A stretch of DNA of 64,000 nt from Olivibacter jilunii (GCF_900607235.1 NZ_LR027855.1:211821-275820), one strand, 5' to 3'; positions 34,641-44,275 are shown, counted from the stretch's first letter. Numbers and translations: made by a program. The notes: generated by a model from the letters alone, not told the origin.

Positions 34641-35423
34641 ATGAAACCATTAAAAATAACAATATTTCAGGCCTATCTTTTTTGGGAGAACACAGAGAAA
34701 AACCTATCCAATTTGGCATTACGTCTTTCCTCATTGAAGGAAAAAACCGACTTGATTATTTTGCCGGAGATGTTCAATACCGGATTCACCATGAATGTTG
34801 AGAAATGTGCGGAAAGAATGGACGGCCAAACAATCTATTGGATGTTAGAACAGGCAAAAAAGTACAATTGCGTTGTAGCAGGTAGCCTCATTATAGAAGA
34901 CGGCGGCAAATATTACAATCGTTTTATTTGGATGAAGCCCGATGGTTCATTCCATAAATATGATAAAAGACATTTATTTTCGATGGCTGGTGAAGAAAAG
35001 GTTTTCACAGCGGGCAAAAAGCGCGTCATTGTAGAAATAAATGGTTGGCGTGTATGTTTGCAAACCTGTTATGATCTCCGTTTTCCGGCATTTAGCAGAA
35101 ATCTTAACAACGTATATGATATCCTACTATATATAGCAAGTTGGCCGGACATGCGGATAGGACATTGGAGAGCCCTTATTCCTGCTCGTGCGATTGAAAA
35201 CCAATGCTACGTAATTGGCGTAAATCGTGTAGGTTACGATGGAAATCAGGTTTATCATTCAGGAGCCTCTACCTGTGTTGCACCTGACGGTGGGGTTGTT
35301 TATTATAAACCGGAGGACGAGGACCTCTATACCTTCACGCTTTATCCGGACGATTTAAAACGGATTAGAGAGAAACTACCTTTTTTACAAGACGCTGATC
35401 AGTTTGTTTTAGTGGATCCATAG
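34641..35423 (+). CDS. omega-amidase-type nitrilase superfamily protein
   Basis: 260 residues, close to E. coli YafV (256). The Glu-Lys-Cys triad is visible: Glu near 43 in LPEMFNTGF, Lys near 109 in YDKRHLFS and Cys near 143 in LQTCYDLRFP. Omega-amidase hydrolyses 2-oxoglutaramate or 2-oxosuccinamate to 2-oxo acid and ammonia, pulling glutamine-dependent transamination forward. Lies 205 bases after the aminotransferase; a 12-bp palindrome AAGGATATCCTT (34604-34615) lies just upstream. Confidence 0.9.
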   Translation: MKPLKITIFQAYLFWENTEKNLSNLALRLSSLKEKTDLIILPEMFNTGFTMNVEKCAERMDGQTIYWMLEQAKKYNCVVAGSLIIEDGGKYYNRFIWMKPDGSFHKYDKRHLFSMAGEEKVFTAGKKRVIVEINGWRVCLQTCYDLRFPAFSRNLNNVYDILLYIASWPDMRIGHWRALIPARAIENQCYVIGVNRVGYDGNQVYHSGASTCVAPDGGVVYYKPEDEDLYTFTLYPDDLKRIREKLPFLQDADQFVLVDP

Positions 35424-35497
35424 GTTTTTGAGTTGTAAGTTCTAAGAACTAAGTTTTAAGTTTTTAACTATCTTCATTAGAACAAAAACTTATTGCT

Positions 35498-35526
35498 GGC
35501 GCACGAAGATTTATTCGTGTGCCTTT
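35498..35526. terminator. possible terminator hairpin
   Basis: GGCGCACGAA (35498-35507) pairs with TTCGTGTGCC (35514-35523) with one G-U, loop GATTTA, then only TTT on the plus strand. It lies between the convergent omega-amidase and small membrane protein genes. Confidence 0.5.
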
Positions 35527-35535
35527 AGTATGTCA

Positions 35536-35952
35536 CTAATACCTCGGTCTATTCAAAATAGCGGATTTAATAACGGCATCCCTTAAATCGAAATCCCCAT
35601 AGGGATTGGTTTCCTCGCTGCCGGCATCTATTTTATAAGGTTCCAAACGCTTGTATGCATGTTCGTGTTTCTTATGAATTTCTTTCGCCCTTTTCACTTC
35701 TTCTACCTCTAAAACCCCGGAGTAATCCTCAAAAGTGATGTGTTTTTCAGATTTGGGATGGATCAGCTCCGGCTCCGACAGTGGCTCACGTTGAAGTATT
35801 TCACGCTGCAATGGTTTATACGGTGTTTCATCTACTTGTGGACGATGCGACGGTTTTCGTTTTTTGGCCTTCTCCTGCTCTTTTTTGAAATTAGCATATA
35901 TTTGATAGCCAAAAACAATTGCAGCGATGATAAAGGGTAGAATGGTTTCCAT
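35536..35952 (-). CDS. hypothetical small membrane-anchored protein
   Basis: 138 residues. One N-terminal hydrophobic segment (about 4-20, LPFIIAAIVFGYQIY) is followed by a strongly basic stretch (KKEQEKAKKRK) and a charged, probably disordered, proline- and glutamate-rich tail. This is an N-terminal anchor with a cytoplasmic tail. No family recognised. It diverges from smc, with a long hairpin between them. Such small anchored proteins of this phylum are usually of unknown function. Confidence 0.65.
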   Translation of the reverse strand: METILPFIIAAIVFGYQIYANFKKEQEKAKKRKPSHRPQVDETPYKPLQREILQREPLSEPELIHPKSEKHITFEDYSGVLEVEEVKRAKEIHKKHEHAYKRLEPYKIDAGSEETNPYGDFDLRDAVIKSAILNRPRY

Positions 35953-35972
35953 GGATTAAAGATAGAAAATAA

Positions 35973-36014
35973 TTTTCGTCTACTTTCTTCACTTTGAAAG
36001 AAAGTAGACGAAAA
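35973..36014. repeat. 17-bp perfect inverted repeat upstream of smc
   Basis: TTTTCGTCTACTTTCTT (35973-35989) is the exact reverse complement of 35998-36014, around an 8-base loop. It lies in the divergent gap between the small membrane protein and smc, about 110 bases before the smc start. Could be a dispersed hairpin repeat or a regulatory structure. Confidence 0.7.
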
Positions 36015-36121
36015 CACTTAAATAGACAGAAAAAATCGAAAGCGAATAGAAAAGATAGCAGAAAATTAGATAAATTGGTTCAATTCATTAAATTCGCAGC
36101 CTCAAATTTTGGACAAAATAC

Positions 36122-39100
36122 ATGCAACTTACGCGTTTAGAGATTAAAGGATTTAAAAGCTTTGGCGATAAAATCACTATCAATTTCAATGAAGGTGTTA
36201 CGGCAATTGTCGGTCCGAACGGCTGTGGAAAATCCAATGTGGTTGATGCGATTCGTTGGGTACTGGGCGAACAACGCACCAAGAACCTCCGTTCTGAAAA
36301 AATGGAAAACATCATCTTCAATGGCACTAAAACGCGCAAAGCGGCTAATTTAGCTGAAGTTTCACTTTCTTTTGACAATACCAAAAACATCCTTCCAACA
36401 GAGTTCTCTCAGGTTACCATTACCCGTAAATTATATCGGACAGGCGAGAGTGAATATCGTTTAAATGATGTACAATGCCGATTAAAAGATATCACTGACT
36501 TGTTTTTGGATACCGGAATTGGAAACGACTCTTACTCCATCATTGAACTGAAAATGATCGATGAGATTATTAACAACAAAGAGAATTCCAGAAGGGCACT
36601 TTTTGAAGAGGCTTCCGGTATATCGAAATATAAGGTTAGGAAAAAACAAACACTTAATAAACTAAAGGACACCGAAGCAGATCTAAGTCGTGTAGAAGAT
36701 CTCCTTTTTGAGATTGAAAAAAACTTAAAAACCTTAGAAAATCAGGCAAAAAAAGCAGAACGCTATTATAAACTCAAAGACCAATATAAAGAACTGAGCG
36801 TATCGTTGGCATCATTTAGGATCAGTAACTTTCGCGAAGCACTTGAGCGCCTAGATGAACAACACAGTGCTCAAGAAGACGAACGGAACCTTATTGTCAC
36901 GCAATTGGACACACTTGAGGCCGAACTCCAAAAACTCAAACAGGAAAGCTTAGTGGAAGAGAAAAATCTTTCGGTTCAACAAAAAGCGGCCAATGAGTAC
37001 ACCTCCAAGATAAGAGCTTATGAAAGCGAAAAGAAGGTCAAAAATGAACAGCTAAAGAACTTAAACGATAAGGAGCAACGTTTGAGTAAAGAGCTGGCCA
37101 ACGACAGACAGCAAATCAATCACGTTCTTTATAATATTAAGCGTTTAAACGAAGAGCAGCTACTTGAGCAACAAAAATTAGATGAAATCAAGATTTCACT
37201 TGATGAACAGAAACAGGAAGTGGACGAGCTGAGGGGGCAACAGCAAACCGCCAAGACTAAACTAGATGCTTTTGTACATGAAAACAATCAACTTCAGAAC
37301 AACATCTATAAATTAGAAAAAGAAATTGCCGTTCTGCACATCCAAAAAGACGCGCTAAGCCAGGAAAGCGAACGAAATATCGTTGATACAGAAGCTAAAG
37401 AAAGTGAGCTAAACGAATTTTCTAAGGTAGTTGATGAACTAGAGGGACGTGTTGACGCTTTGCAGGAGGAATATGATGGTACATTAGCCTATGAAGAAGA
37501 GCTGCAACAGCAAATAGCTAATAAAGAAGTCCTTATCCAATCCTATAAAGAGGCCGTAATAAAGGATAACCGCACATTAGATGCGAAACAAAATGAGTAC
37601 AACCTAACCAAATCACTAGTCGATAATTTGGAAGGTTTTCCGGAGTCTATCCGATTCTTAAGAAAGAATGCGGGCTGGGCAAAACCTTACCCACTCCTAT
37701 CTGATGTGCTCTTCTGTAAAGAAGAATATCGAGTGGCTATTGAAAACTTTCTCGAACCTGTAATGAACCATTATGTGGTTAATGAACGTCAAGAGGCCGT
37801 TAAAGCTATTAAATTATTAGGGAGCGCATCACGCGGTCGTGCCGGCTTTTTCGTTTTGGAAGCTATTACACAGCCGGACATTCGCAATGGATTAGACCTC
37901 CTATCAGATGAACGGTTTATCCCTGCTTTATCTGTTGTTGATACAGAAGAGCGCTATCTTCCACTGATCAAGTTACTATTACACGATGTATATATTCTAA
38001 AAACGGAAGATGAAAGCGATTTAGAGACACCGTTACCCGATACGCAATTAACCATCCTGCACAAAACCGGTAAGTTTGCAAAATTTCGACTGGGGATGAG
38101 TGGTGGATCGGTAGGGTTGTTTGAGGGCAAGCGTATCGGTAGAGCGAAGAACCTCGATAACTTAAGTAAGGAAATCAAGCAGCTCACGACGCATCTCGAA
38201 AAAATCCAATTGGATATTGTTAATGAGACGGCTTTATTGAACGATCTGAAGGCAAACACCAAAAAAAGTCAGCTTGAAGAGACCAAGCTACAACTCAACC
38301 GCCTGAGCAATGAATTAATCTCTGTAAAAACGAAGCAAGAGCAGTACCTCTCTTTCATACAAAATAGCCAGAATAGAAAACAGGATATCGAAGAAAAAAT
38401 CCGCACGATCCAAGCTGAACTTGCACAAGCAGAGCCGGCTTTGGCATCCTTAACAGCGAGCAAAATAGATAAGGCAAACGAGCTAACTGCATTTCAGGAA
38501 AATTTTAATGAAATTTCAGAACGACTTACCACCATATCGTCAGCCTATAATCAAGAAAATATACGCTACCATCAACAACAAAATAAAGTTGCCGGTATCA
38601 ATAAAGATTTAGAATACCGAGAGAGCCAGCATGAAAATCTAGAAAAGCGTATTACCCAATATAGTACGGAATACGAAGCGGTAAAGGAGGCCATTAAAGA
38701 TACTTTACAGCATGTGGATCATTCTGATGAGGATCTAATCGCCATGTATGCGCAGAAAGAGGCTTTGGAAAAGGGCTTACAAGAAGCGGAACAGCAGTAC
38801 TATACCATGCGCGCCAATATCAATAAAAAAGAAGAAGAAATCGGGGGGTTCCGTAAACGGAAAGATCAAATAGAGCTGCTAACCAACGAATTAAAAGACA
38901 AGAAGAACAGTCTAAAGCTCGATTTGAACGCACTAAAGGAACGATTGGCCGTTGAATTTGAAATCGATATCAACGAGTTACTGGATAACGAGCTGCCCGA
39001 TCATATTGAAAGCGAAGAAGAGTTGAGGAATCGGACCGAAAAACTGAAAAAACAGCTGGAAGAATTTGGCGCCATTAACTCGATGGCTATGGAAGCCTAT

Positions 39101-39667
39101 CAAGAGATGAACGAGCGGTATACGTTTATTCAAAAAGAGCGTAAAGATCTCTTCGATGCTAAAACATCTTTATTGGATACCATTAAGGAAATAGATGATA
39201 CCGCTCGTGATAAATTTATGGAGTCTTTCACTCAGGTGCGTGAACATTTTATTACCGTCTTCCGCTCCTTATTTAATGAAGAAGATTCCTGTGATTTAGT
39301 GTTGAGTAATCCTGATTTACCCCTTGAATCCGATATAGAAATTATGGCACGTCCAAAAGGGAAACGTCCTTTATCCATCAACCAGCTTTCAGGTGGTGAA
39401 AAAACGCTTACCTCGACGGCCCTTCTATTTTCCTTATATCTGCTCAAGCCAGCTCCTTTTTGCATTTTCGACGAGGTAGATGCTCCTTTGGATGACACGA
39501 ACATCGATAAGTTCAATAATATTATCCGGAAATTCTCCAATCAGTCGCAGTTTATTATTGTATCACATAACAAGCGGACTATTGCCAGTACGGATATTAT
39601 ATATGGAGTAACCATGGTGGAACAAGGCGTATCCCGTGTGGTAGCAGTGGACATGCGAGAAGTGTGA
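36122..39667 (+). CDS. smc: chromosome segregation protein SMC
   Basis: 1181 residues, standard SMC length. Head domain with Walker A GPNGCGKSN near residue 32, a long coiled coil (about 170-500), a hinge (about 505-650, with SIRFLRKNAGWAKPY and SASRGRAGFFV), a return coil and the C-terminal head with signature INQLSGGEKTL and Walker B FCIFDEVDAPLDD. It organises the chromosome together with ScpA and ScpB, which are not nearby. Start ATG at 36122 matches the family start MQLTRLEIKGFKSFGD. Confidence 0.96.
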   Translation: MQLTRLEIKGFKSFGDKITINFNEGVTAIVGPNGCGKSNVVDAIRWVLGEQRTKNLRSEKMENIIFNGTKTRKAANLAEVSLSFDNTKNILPTEFSQVTITRKLYRTGESEYRLNDVQCRLKDITDLFLDTGIGNDSYSIIELKMIDEIINNKENSRRALFEEASGISKYKVRKKQTLNKLKDTEADLSRVEDLLFEIEKNLKTLENQAKKAERYYKLKDQYKELSVSLASFRISNFREALERLDEQHSAQEDERNLIVTQLDTLEAELQKLKQESLVEEKNLSVQQKAANEYTSKIRAYESEKKVKNEQLKNLNDKEQRLSKELANDRQQINHVLYNIKRLNEEQLLEQQKLDEIKISLDEQKQEVDELRGQQQTAKTKLDAFVHENNQLQNNIYKLEKEIAVLHIQKDALSQESERNIVDTEAKESELNEFSKVVDELEGRVDALQEEYDGTLAYEEELQQQIANKEVLIQSYKEAVIKDNRTLDAKQNEYNLTKSLVDNLEGFPESIRFLRKNAGWAKPYPLLSDVLFCKEEYRVAIENFLEPVMNHYVVNERQEAVKAIKLLGSASRGRAGFFVLEAITQPDIRNGLDLLSDERFIPALSVVDTEERYLPLIKLLLHDVYILKTEDESDLETPLPDTQLTILHKTGKFAKFRLGMSGGSVGLFEGKRIGRAKNLDNLSKEIKQLTTHLEKIQLDIVNETALLNDLKANTKKSQLEETKLQLNRLSNELISVKTKQEQYLSFIQNSQNRKQDIEEKIRTIQAELAQAEPALASLTASKIDKANELTAFQENFNEISERLTTISSAYNQENIRYHQQQNKVAGINKDLEYRESQHENLEKRITQYSTEYEAVKEAIKDTLQHVDHSDEDLIAMYAQKEALEKGLQEAEQQYYTMRANINKKEEEIGGFRKRKDQIELLTNELKDKKNSLKLDLNALKERLAVEFEIDINELLDNELPDHIESEEELRNRTEKLKKQLEEFGAINSMAMEAYQEMNERYTFIQKERKDLFDAKTSLLDTIKEIDDTARDKFMESFTQVREHFITVFRSLFNEEDSCDLVLSNPDLPLESDIEIMARPKGKRPLSINQLSGGEKTLTSTALLFSLYLLKPAPFCIFDEVDAPLDDTNIDKFNNIIRKFSNQSQFIIVSHNKRTIASTDIIYGVTMVEQGVSRVVAVDMREV

Positions 39668-39756
39668 TAAGCACTAAGTTTAAGCGGCGATTTTATTCAC
39701 TACTTCATTATTTTCAAAGGTGTTCATGAACTCCCTACGGTCGGCTCTTTGCTTCT

Positions 39757-39777
39757 TTTCTTTCGCGGAGAAAGAAG
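39757..39777. repeat. hairpin in the smc-peptidase gap
   Basis: TTTCTTTC pairs with GAAAGAAG (one G-U) around GCGGA at 39757-39777. A GAAAGAA-type arm also occurs in the 35973-36014 hairpin, suggesting related intergenic repeats on both sides of smc. Confidence 0.4.
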
Positions 39778-39828
39778 TTAAAATAAACCCTCCTTTTATA
39801 CTTTGGGTGTCCCTTAAGAACTATTTCG

Positions 39829-39836
39829 TATGTTTG
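39829..39836 (+). promoter_or_regulatory. -7 box for the M28 peptidase
   Basis: TATGTTTG, exact TAnnTTTG, 19 bases before the ATG at 39856. A TTTG at 39802-39805 is 23 bases upstream, slightly far for a -33 element. Confidence 0.45.
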
Positions 39837-39855
39837 TAATAAAACATGCATCAAT

Positions 39856-40806
39856 ATGCTTACTATTCTTCATCGATTTTCCTTTTTGATACTATTTTTT
39901 TGTGTTAGCTGCTGTGCAAGTGTTAAAGAAAATGCAGAACGACAAGATGCACAAGTATTGAAAGACCTAAAAGTATTGTCGTCCGACGAATATGAGGGCA
40001 GAAAAACGGGGACAGCAGGTGCGGAAAAGGCGGCGGCTTTTATTGCCGACCGATTTAAAAGCCTAGGTTTGGAACATTTCCCACAAGGTGAAGATTATAT
40101 ACAAACTTTTCAATTTGATGATAAAGAGGGGACGTCTTATAGCGGGAAAAATATAATAGGTTATATTCCAGGCAAACTGAAAGAGGTTCTTGTCATATCA
40201 GCACATTACGACCATTTGGGTAAAGTAGGTGATTCCATTTATAATGGCGCAGACGACAATGCATCGGGTATAGCCGCCTTATTACAGTTCGCTGCTTATT
40301 TCAGTGAAAATAAACCCAATTTTACGATTGTGTTTGCAGCCTTTGATGCAGAGGAAATGGGCTTACGCGGGGCCAAGGCTTTTGTTGAAAACCCACCTAT
40401 TCGGTTAGATCAAATAAAGCTCAATATCAACATGGATATGATTTCGCATAATGATAAAAACGAGCTATATGTCTGTGGTACATACAAATATCCTCAATTA
40501 AGGAGATATGTAGAAGATATAAAGGATGAAGTAAAAGTAAAGCTTCTGCTAGGACATGACGATCCTAACACAGGGCACGACGATTGGACTAACCAAAGCG
40601 ATCAAGGGGCTTTTAACGCCAAAGATATCCCTTTCTTATATTTCGGTGTAGAAGATCATAAAGATTATCATCAACCGAGCGATACGTATGAAAACATTAA
40701 TCCGAAATTTTATGTAGAGGCGGTAGATGCTATATTGAATGTGATACGAAATATTGACAATAAGTTCTCAAGCCAGATTCAGATAGATAAAAATAAAGTT
40801 ATGTAA
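39856..40806 (+). CDS. M28 family metallopeptidase (lipoprotein)
   Basis: 316 residues. A hydrophobic signal with VSCCAS gives a lipobox, so the enzyme is exported and lipidated. Zinc ligands of M28 aminopeptidases are visible: His in SAHYDHLG, Asp in NGADDNASG, Glu-Glu in DAEEMGLRG, Asp in NMDMISHN and His in DYHQPSDTYENI. It probably removes N-terminal amino acids from peptides in the periplasm or at the surface. Convergent with the S41 gene. Confidence 0.9.
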   Translation: MLTILHRFSFLILFFCVSCCASVKENAERQDAQVLKDLKVLSSDEYEGRKTGTAGAEKAAAFIADRFKSLGLEHFPQGEDYIQTFQFDDKEGTSYSGKNIIGYIPGKLKEVLVISAHYDHLGKVGDSIYNGADDNASGIAALLQFAAYFSENKPNFTIVFAAFDAEEMGLRGAKAFVENPPIRLDQIKLNINMDMISHNDKNELYVCGTYKYPQLRRYVEDIKDEVKVKLLLGHDDPNTGHDDWTNQSDQGAFNAKDIPFLYFGVEDHKDYHQPSDTYENINPKFYVEAVDAILNVIRNIDNKFSSQIQIDKNKVM

Positions 40807-40843
40807 ACACCTATTTTATTTAGAACAAAGAGCTCCTACAATT

Positions 40844-42463
40844 TTATCTCACACGCGTCTCTATCATACCTTTAAATTCTTTACTAGAACGTTTATTTTT
40901 CATCAGGTTCTGAGTGGTATTATTCGATTGTTTGGAGCGAATATTCATTAAAGGACCACTACTAGTCGTGCTTGCAGTTACTCCCAATTGATTCAGAGCC
41001 TCTGCCAGGTAAAGCTCTTTAGGATCCCCAAAATCATACTCACTAAAGCTATCTAAATCCTGTCCAAGATTATCAAGCATTTCCTTTCCGGGTATATCGG
41101 TTCCTGGTTTGAAGCCATTATAATAATCCCCTTCCCCCTTTGCATTCTTTGAAGAAAAACTTGGCAGATATAGATCATACACACTCTCTAGCCGGACCGG
41201 GAAGAATCCTACAGGCTTTCCATAAGTTGTTGTTCCAACCAGCTTTATATTTAAAGAGCTTAAACCACGCAGCGAATTAATCAATAACTCACTGGCGGAA
41301 GCAGTATTGTTAGTAACAAGAAAAACAATATTTTTCACGTTACTAAGATTTCCCGCTTTTTTAAAATTAACAGTGTTGCCCGTTGCTTCCGGCTTATAAC
41401 TGTAACTAGCATAGGTATCTGTCCCTATTATTTCTCCATTAGAATTACGTACGCGTTGATTTTTGAGTATAGTCGCTTTCCCTTCTTGCATCAATTGATT
41501 ATAATACTCAACAAACATAACCCCCGTTGTACCGCTAGGGGCTATTAGATTAGCCAAATGTTCGGCAGTAGCAACATAACCGCCTCCGTTGTAACGTAAG
41601 TCGATGACTAAGTCTTCAACATTCTTTGTTGCAAAATCCGAAAAGATATTATCAAGAACATCAAAGGAATTTTCCTCATCCGAAAAGCGAGCATAAGCAA
41701 CATAGCCTATGTTTTTATTGTTGATAGTGAGTACCGTGTCTTTATAGACGGGGCTACTATTATAAGTCTGCTTACTCAATGAAATGGAATAAGAGCTACC
41801 GCTCAGTTTTTGTCCCTCTAAGCGAATAGAAAAAGGATCACCCAGTAACCGCGATATGTAACTATAATCACGATCCCAATCATCCCCGATTGTTTCTCCA
41901 TCAATTTTAGTGATAGAAGCGCCTCTAGTCAAGCCACTTCTGGCGGCAGGAGATCCGGGATAAACAGCGCGGATGAACACTTTAAAATCCGTATCACTCC
42001 CATAGGCTGCAATATCATAAATACCGACATCGTTTCCTTGCCCTGTTAAATTAACACTATTGGTTAAGTTTCTCACGCCAGCGGTGACGCCACTGTTACC
42101 TGATACATCTTCGATATAAGAGAATTTTGTATAGTCTGTATTGTTGACCGTAAGTATGTCGTATTTTGACGTGGAATATTGAGCTATTGACAACAAATTA
42201 GCTTCGTAATTTTTTAATTTATCAGCATTGGAAGTATATTGCCTTGGGTTAAAAACATCATAGGTTGGCAAATTTTGATTCCAATAATAAATTTCCTTCG
42301 CATACAGAAAAATAGAGTCGTTGGTTAGCGCGACGCGATCATCTGTGGGTGTCTGTGTAGAATTACCTTGATTTGTGTCCGGATTATCCTTTTTGCAGGC
42401 ACTTATAAATAATGACAATCCGATAAAAAGCCCTAAAAATCTGTGAAGTACGTGTGTGTCCAT
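40844..42463 (-). CDS. S41 family C-terminal processing peptidase-like lipoprotein
   Basis: 539 residues. Signal peptide with lipobox ISAC, then a Lys/Asn/Thr-rich linker. A PDZ-like segment is visible in GSPAARSGLTRGASITKIDG (about 167-186). The S41 catalytic core has DLRYNGGGY (oxyanion region), NTASASELLINSL with the nucleophile Ser near residue 390, and GTTTYGKPVG carrying the general-base Lys. Related to the tail-specific proteases of Bacteroidota that act in the periplasm. Target proteins unknown. Confidence 0.87.
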   Translation of the reverse strand: MDTHVLHRFLGLFIGLSLFISACKKDNPDTNQGNSTQTPTDDRVALTNDSIFLYAKEIYYWNQNLPTYDVFNPRQYTSNADKLKNYEANLLSIAQYSTSKYDILTVNNTDYTKFSYIEDVSGNSGVTAGVRNLTNSVNLTGQGNDVGIYDIAAYGSDTDFKVFIRAVYPGSPAARSGLTRGASITKIDGETIGDDWDRDYSYISRLLGDPFSIRLEGQKLSGSSYSISLSKQTYNSSPVYKDTVLTINNKNIGYVAYARFSDEENSFDVLDNIFSDFATKNVEDLVIDLRYNGGGYVATAEHLANLIAPSGTTGVMFVEYYNQLMQEGKATILKNQRVRNSNGEIIGTDTYASYSYKPEATGNTVNFKKAGNLSNVKNIVFLVTNNTASASELLINSLRGLSSLNIKLVGTTTYGKPVGFFPVRLESVYDLYLPSFSSKNAKGEGDYYNGFKPGTDIPGKEMLDNLGQDLDSFSEYDFGDPKELYLAEALNQLGVTASTTSSGPLMNIRSKQSNNTTQNLMKNKRSSKEFKGMIETRVR

Positions 42464-42609
42464 CTTCTACCGCCAATATTTGGTCGCAATATACGACAAG
42501 TCTCTCTCTTTTTTTTCGAAGAAGAAAATTTTAACACTAATTGACAATCTTACTGAGAAACTATGTGATAAAGGTAGGAATATAAAAAACACAGGTTAGC
42601 TAGTGTAGC

Positions 42610-42655
42610 TATATATAAGAAACAAACCGGAAAGACCATTTGCTTCTTATATATA
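42610..42655. repeat. inverted repeat, possible terminator of the small unknown gene
   Basis: TATATATAAGAA (42610-42621) is the perfect reverse complement of TTCTTATATATA (42644-42655), separated by 22 bases. It lies 12 bases past the stop of the minus-strand gene. The loop is long and there is no T tract, so termination is uncertain. Confidence 0.35.
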
Positions 42656-42666
42656 TAATAACCGTA

Positions 42667-42942
42667 CTAATAATCGAGGTCTAATAAGCTACTGAGTGGG
42701 ATCATGATTCCGTTTTTCAATTGCAAATAACTATCAGTTAACATCCATACGGTAGTTTCTACTCTTTTTGGCCCACTGGTAGTATTAAAAGTAATGACCG
42801 ATTTCGATTTAAATTCATTTCCTAATCTTACAGCACTTTGCAATTTATAACGCAATTCACTTACGTGGCTCTCGGGTGCATCGATTATTTTATAGTTCCG
42901 AATATCCTCCTTATTGATTAACTCTGCAATAACGGTACTCAT
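42667..42942 (-). CDS. hypothetical protein
   Basis: 91 residues from the ATG at 42942 (MSTVIAELINKED); the longer frame starts with TTG at 42975. No signal peptide or membrane segment. Predicted mixed alpha/beta, with an N-terminal helix, then beta strands around SKSVITFNTTSG and VETTVWMLTDSYLQL, ending IPLSSLLDLDY. It is similar in layout to small conserved proteins of this phylum, but I do not recognise a family. Isolated between an S41 and a DeoR gene. Confidence 0.6.
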   Translation of the reverse strand: MSTVIAELINKEDIRNYKIIDAPESHVSELRYKLQSAVRLGNEFKSKSVITFNTTSGPKRVETTVWMLTDSYLQLKNGIMIPLSSLLDLDY

Positions 42943-43094
42943 AGCAATTTGTTTTAGTTTGGTTTGGTATAACAATATTAGTCAAATGGCTGCACAAGTT
43001 CAAAAAATGTGAGAAATAAAGACGTTACATTGACTTTTGTTACACTAAACTACCTAAAACGGATTAAAAATGGATTAAAGTAACATTAGAATAG

Positions 43095-43838
43095 CTAAAT
43101 TACCTTTACTATTTGCGAAAATCGACTTAAGCTTTCATGTTTAGGATCCAAATCGGTCACTAAGTAATCGATGGCATTCACATTGCAGACTTTCATTTTC
43201 TGTACTGAATTCAATTTTTCAGCAATGCTTAGAATACCTGTTTTTTGTGAACAGCGGAGCATCGCTTTCTTAATTTGAACAACTTCCCAATCCGAATCCG
43301 TAACACCATCTTCAACCGATAGGCTGTTAGTTCCCAATAAACAAAGATCAACCCTGATTTCCGATAGCTGATTAATCACTTGAGAACCAATCGTTACATT
43401 GGTGCTTCTGGCTAGTTTACCTCCTATTAATATCACATCATCGCCTGACCGTTCTGCCAGCTCCAAAGCGACGAGGGGGCTGATCGTAAAAAAGGTGCAT
43501 TGCATTTTTTCGGGTAAAGTTCTCGCTAGTTCCAACATCGTAGTCCCCCCTCCCAGCAGTACGGCCATGCCATCCTGAATAAGGGTTATTGCTTTTTGAG
43601 CAATTGTCTTTTTTGACTCCCGCGCATAAACCTCGTTATCCTGAAACGGATACTGAAAGGACTTAGATAGGGCTCCGCCATATACTTTTAGTACTTTCCC
43701 ATTTTCAGCCAATTCATTTAAGTCTCTTCTTATGGTATCCTCTGATACATTCAGTTGAACGCTGAGGTCGGATGATAGAACCTTATTGTGCAGGTTTACT
43801 TCGCGCATTATAAAAGCCTGTCTTTCTTCTTTTAGCAT
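43095..43838 (-). CDS. DeoR/GlpR family transcriptional regulator
   Basis: 247 residues. The N-terminal helix-turn-helix is SSDLSVQLNVSEDTIRRDL with the family signature RRDLNELAENGKVLKVYGGA (in pieces RRDLNELAE, KVYGGA). The C-terminal sugar-phosphate-sensing fold shows GGGTTMLELARTL and ILIGGKLARSTNV. DeoR regulators usually respond to phosphorylated sugars. It diverges from the first SusC gene, which makes it the best local candidate for control of the three SusCD operons, though no direct site is proven. Confidence 0.92.
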   Translation of the reverse strand: MLKEERQAFIMREVNLHNKVLSSDLSVQLNVSEDTIRRDLNELAENGKVLKVYGGALSKSFQYPFQDNEVYARESKKTIAQKAITLIQDGMAVLLGGGTTMLELARTLPEKMQCTFFTISPLVALELAERSGDDVILIGGKLARSTNVTIGSQVINQLSEIRVDLCLLGTNSLSVEDGVTDSDWEVVQIKKAMLRCSQKTGILSIAEKLNSVQKMKVCNVNAIDYLVTDLDPKHESLSRFSQIVKVI

Positions 43839-44235
43839 GTTGGTTAATTTTTTCCTTAAGACTTGTAAATATATATTTTTATCACAAAATAATAATGCGA
43901 TGATGTTAATCAGCAGGGTTTCAATTTAAAACAGTAACCAACTATTTTATGGTAAGATTCAGCTATCGGCAGCAAGCTATCGGTTTCGTTCCTGTTTCAG
44001 CGGATCAAAAATTCGATCTCCGAAGACTAGTTTTCTGAGAGCAGGATATCTTTTTCCATTTAGTGTATCCATTTTGCATCCTTATCAGTCGAAAGACACC
44101 TTATTCCCAAAATACGAAAAAAAAACGCCTCCACATTTCATTGAGATAGAATGCCAATAACACTTCGATATCAATGATGGCAATCAGGTACCTCTATAGC
44201 CTAAATGCATGTTTATACATATAAATATTAAAAAA
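43839..44235. other. DeoR-SusC1 divergent gap
   Basis: No gene. It contains a 9-base direct repeat AGCTATCGG at 43961-43969 and 43975-43983 (14-base period), a possible DeoR site, and otherwise AT-rich DNA leading to the SusC1 promoter at 44236. Confidence 0.45.
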
Positions 44236-44275
44236 ACGCAAAACATTGCATAACTATTTTTTTTTCTTATACTTG
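44236..44275 (+). promoter_or_regulatory. SusC1 promoter with conserved upstream element
   Basis: ACGCA (44236-44240), 5 bases, TTGCAT (44246-44251), then TATACTTG (44268-44275). TTG to -7 box spacing is 19. Same layout occurs before the two other SusC genes. Confidence 0.7.

Noticed and set aside
35832-36017. Open frame across the hairpin upstream of smc
   Set aside because: It covers part of another gene in a different frame and the inverted repeat; no coding features.
42610-42655. Transposon-like terminal inverted repeats
   Set aside because: The arms are only 22 bases apart with no gene between them and no target duplication seen.
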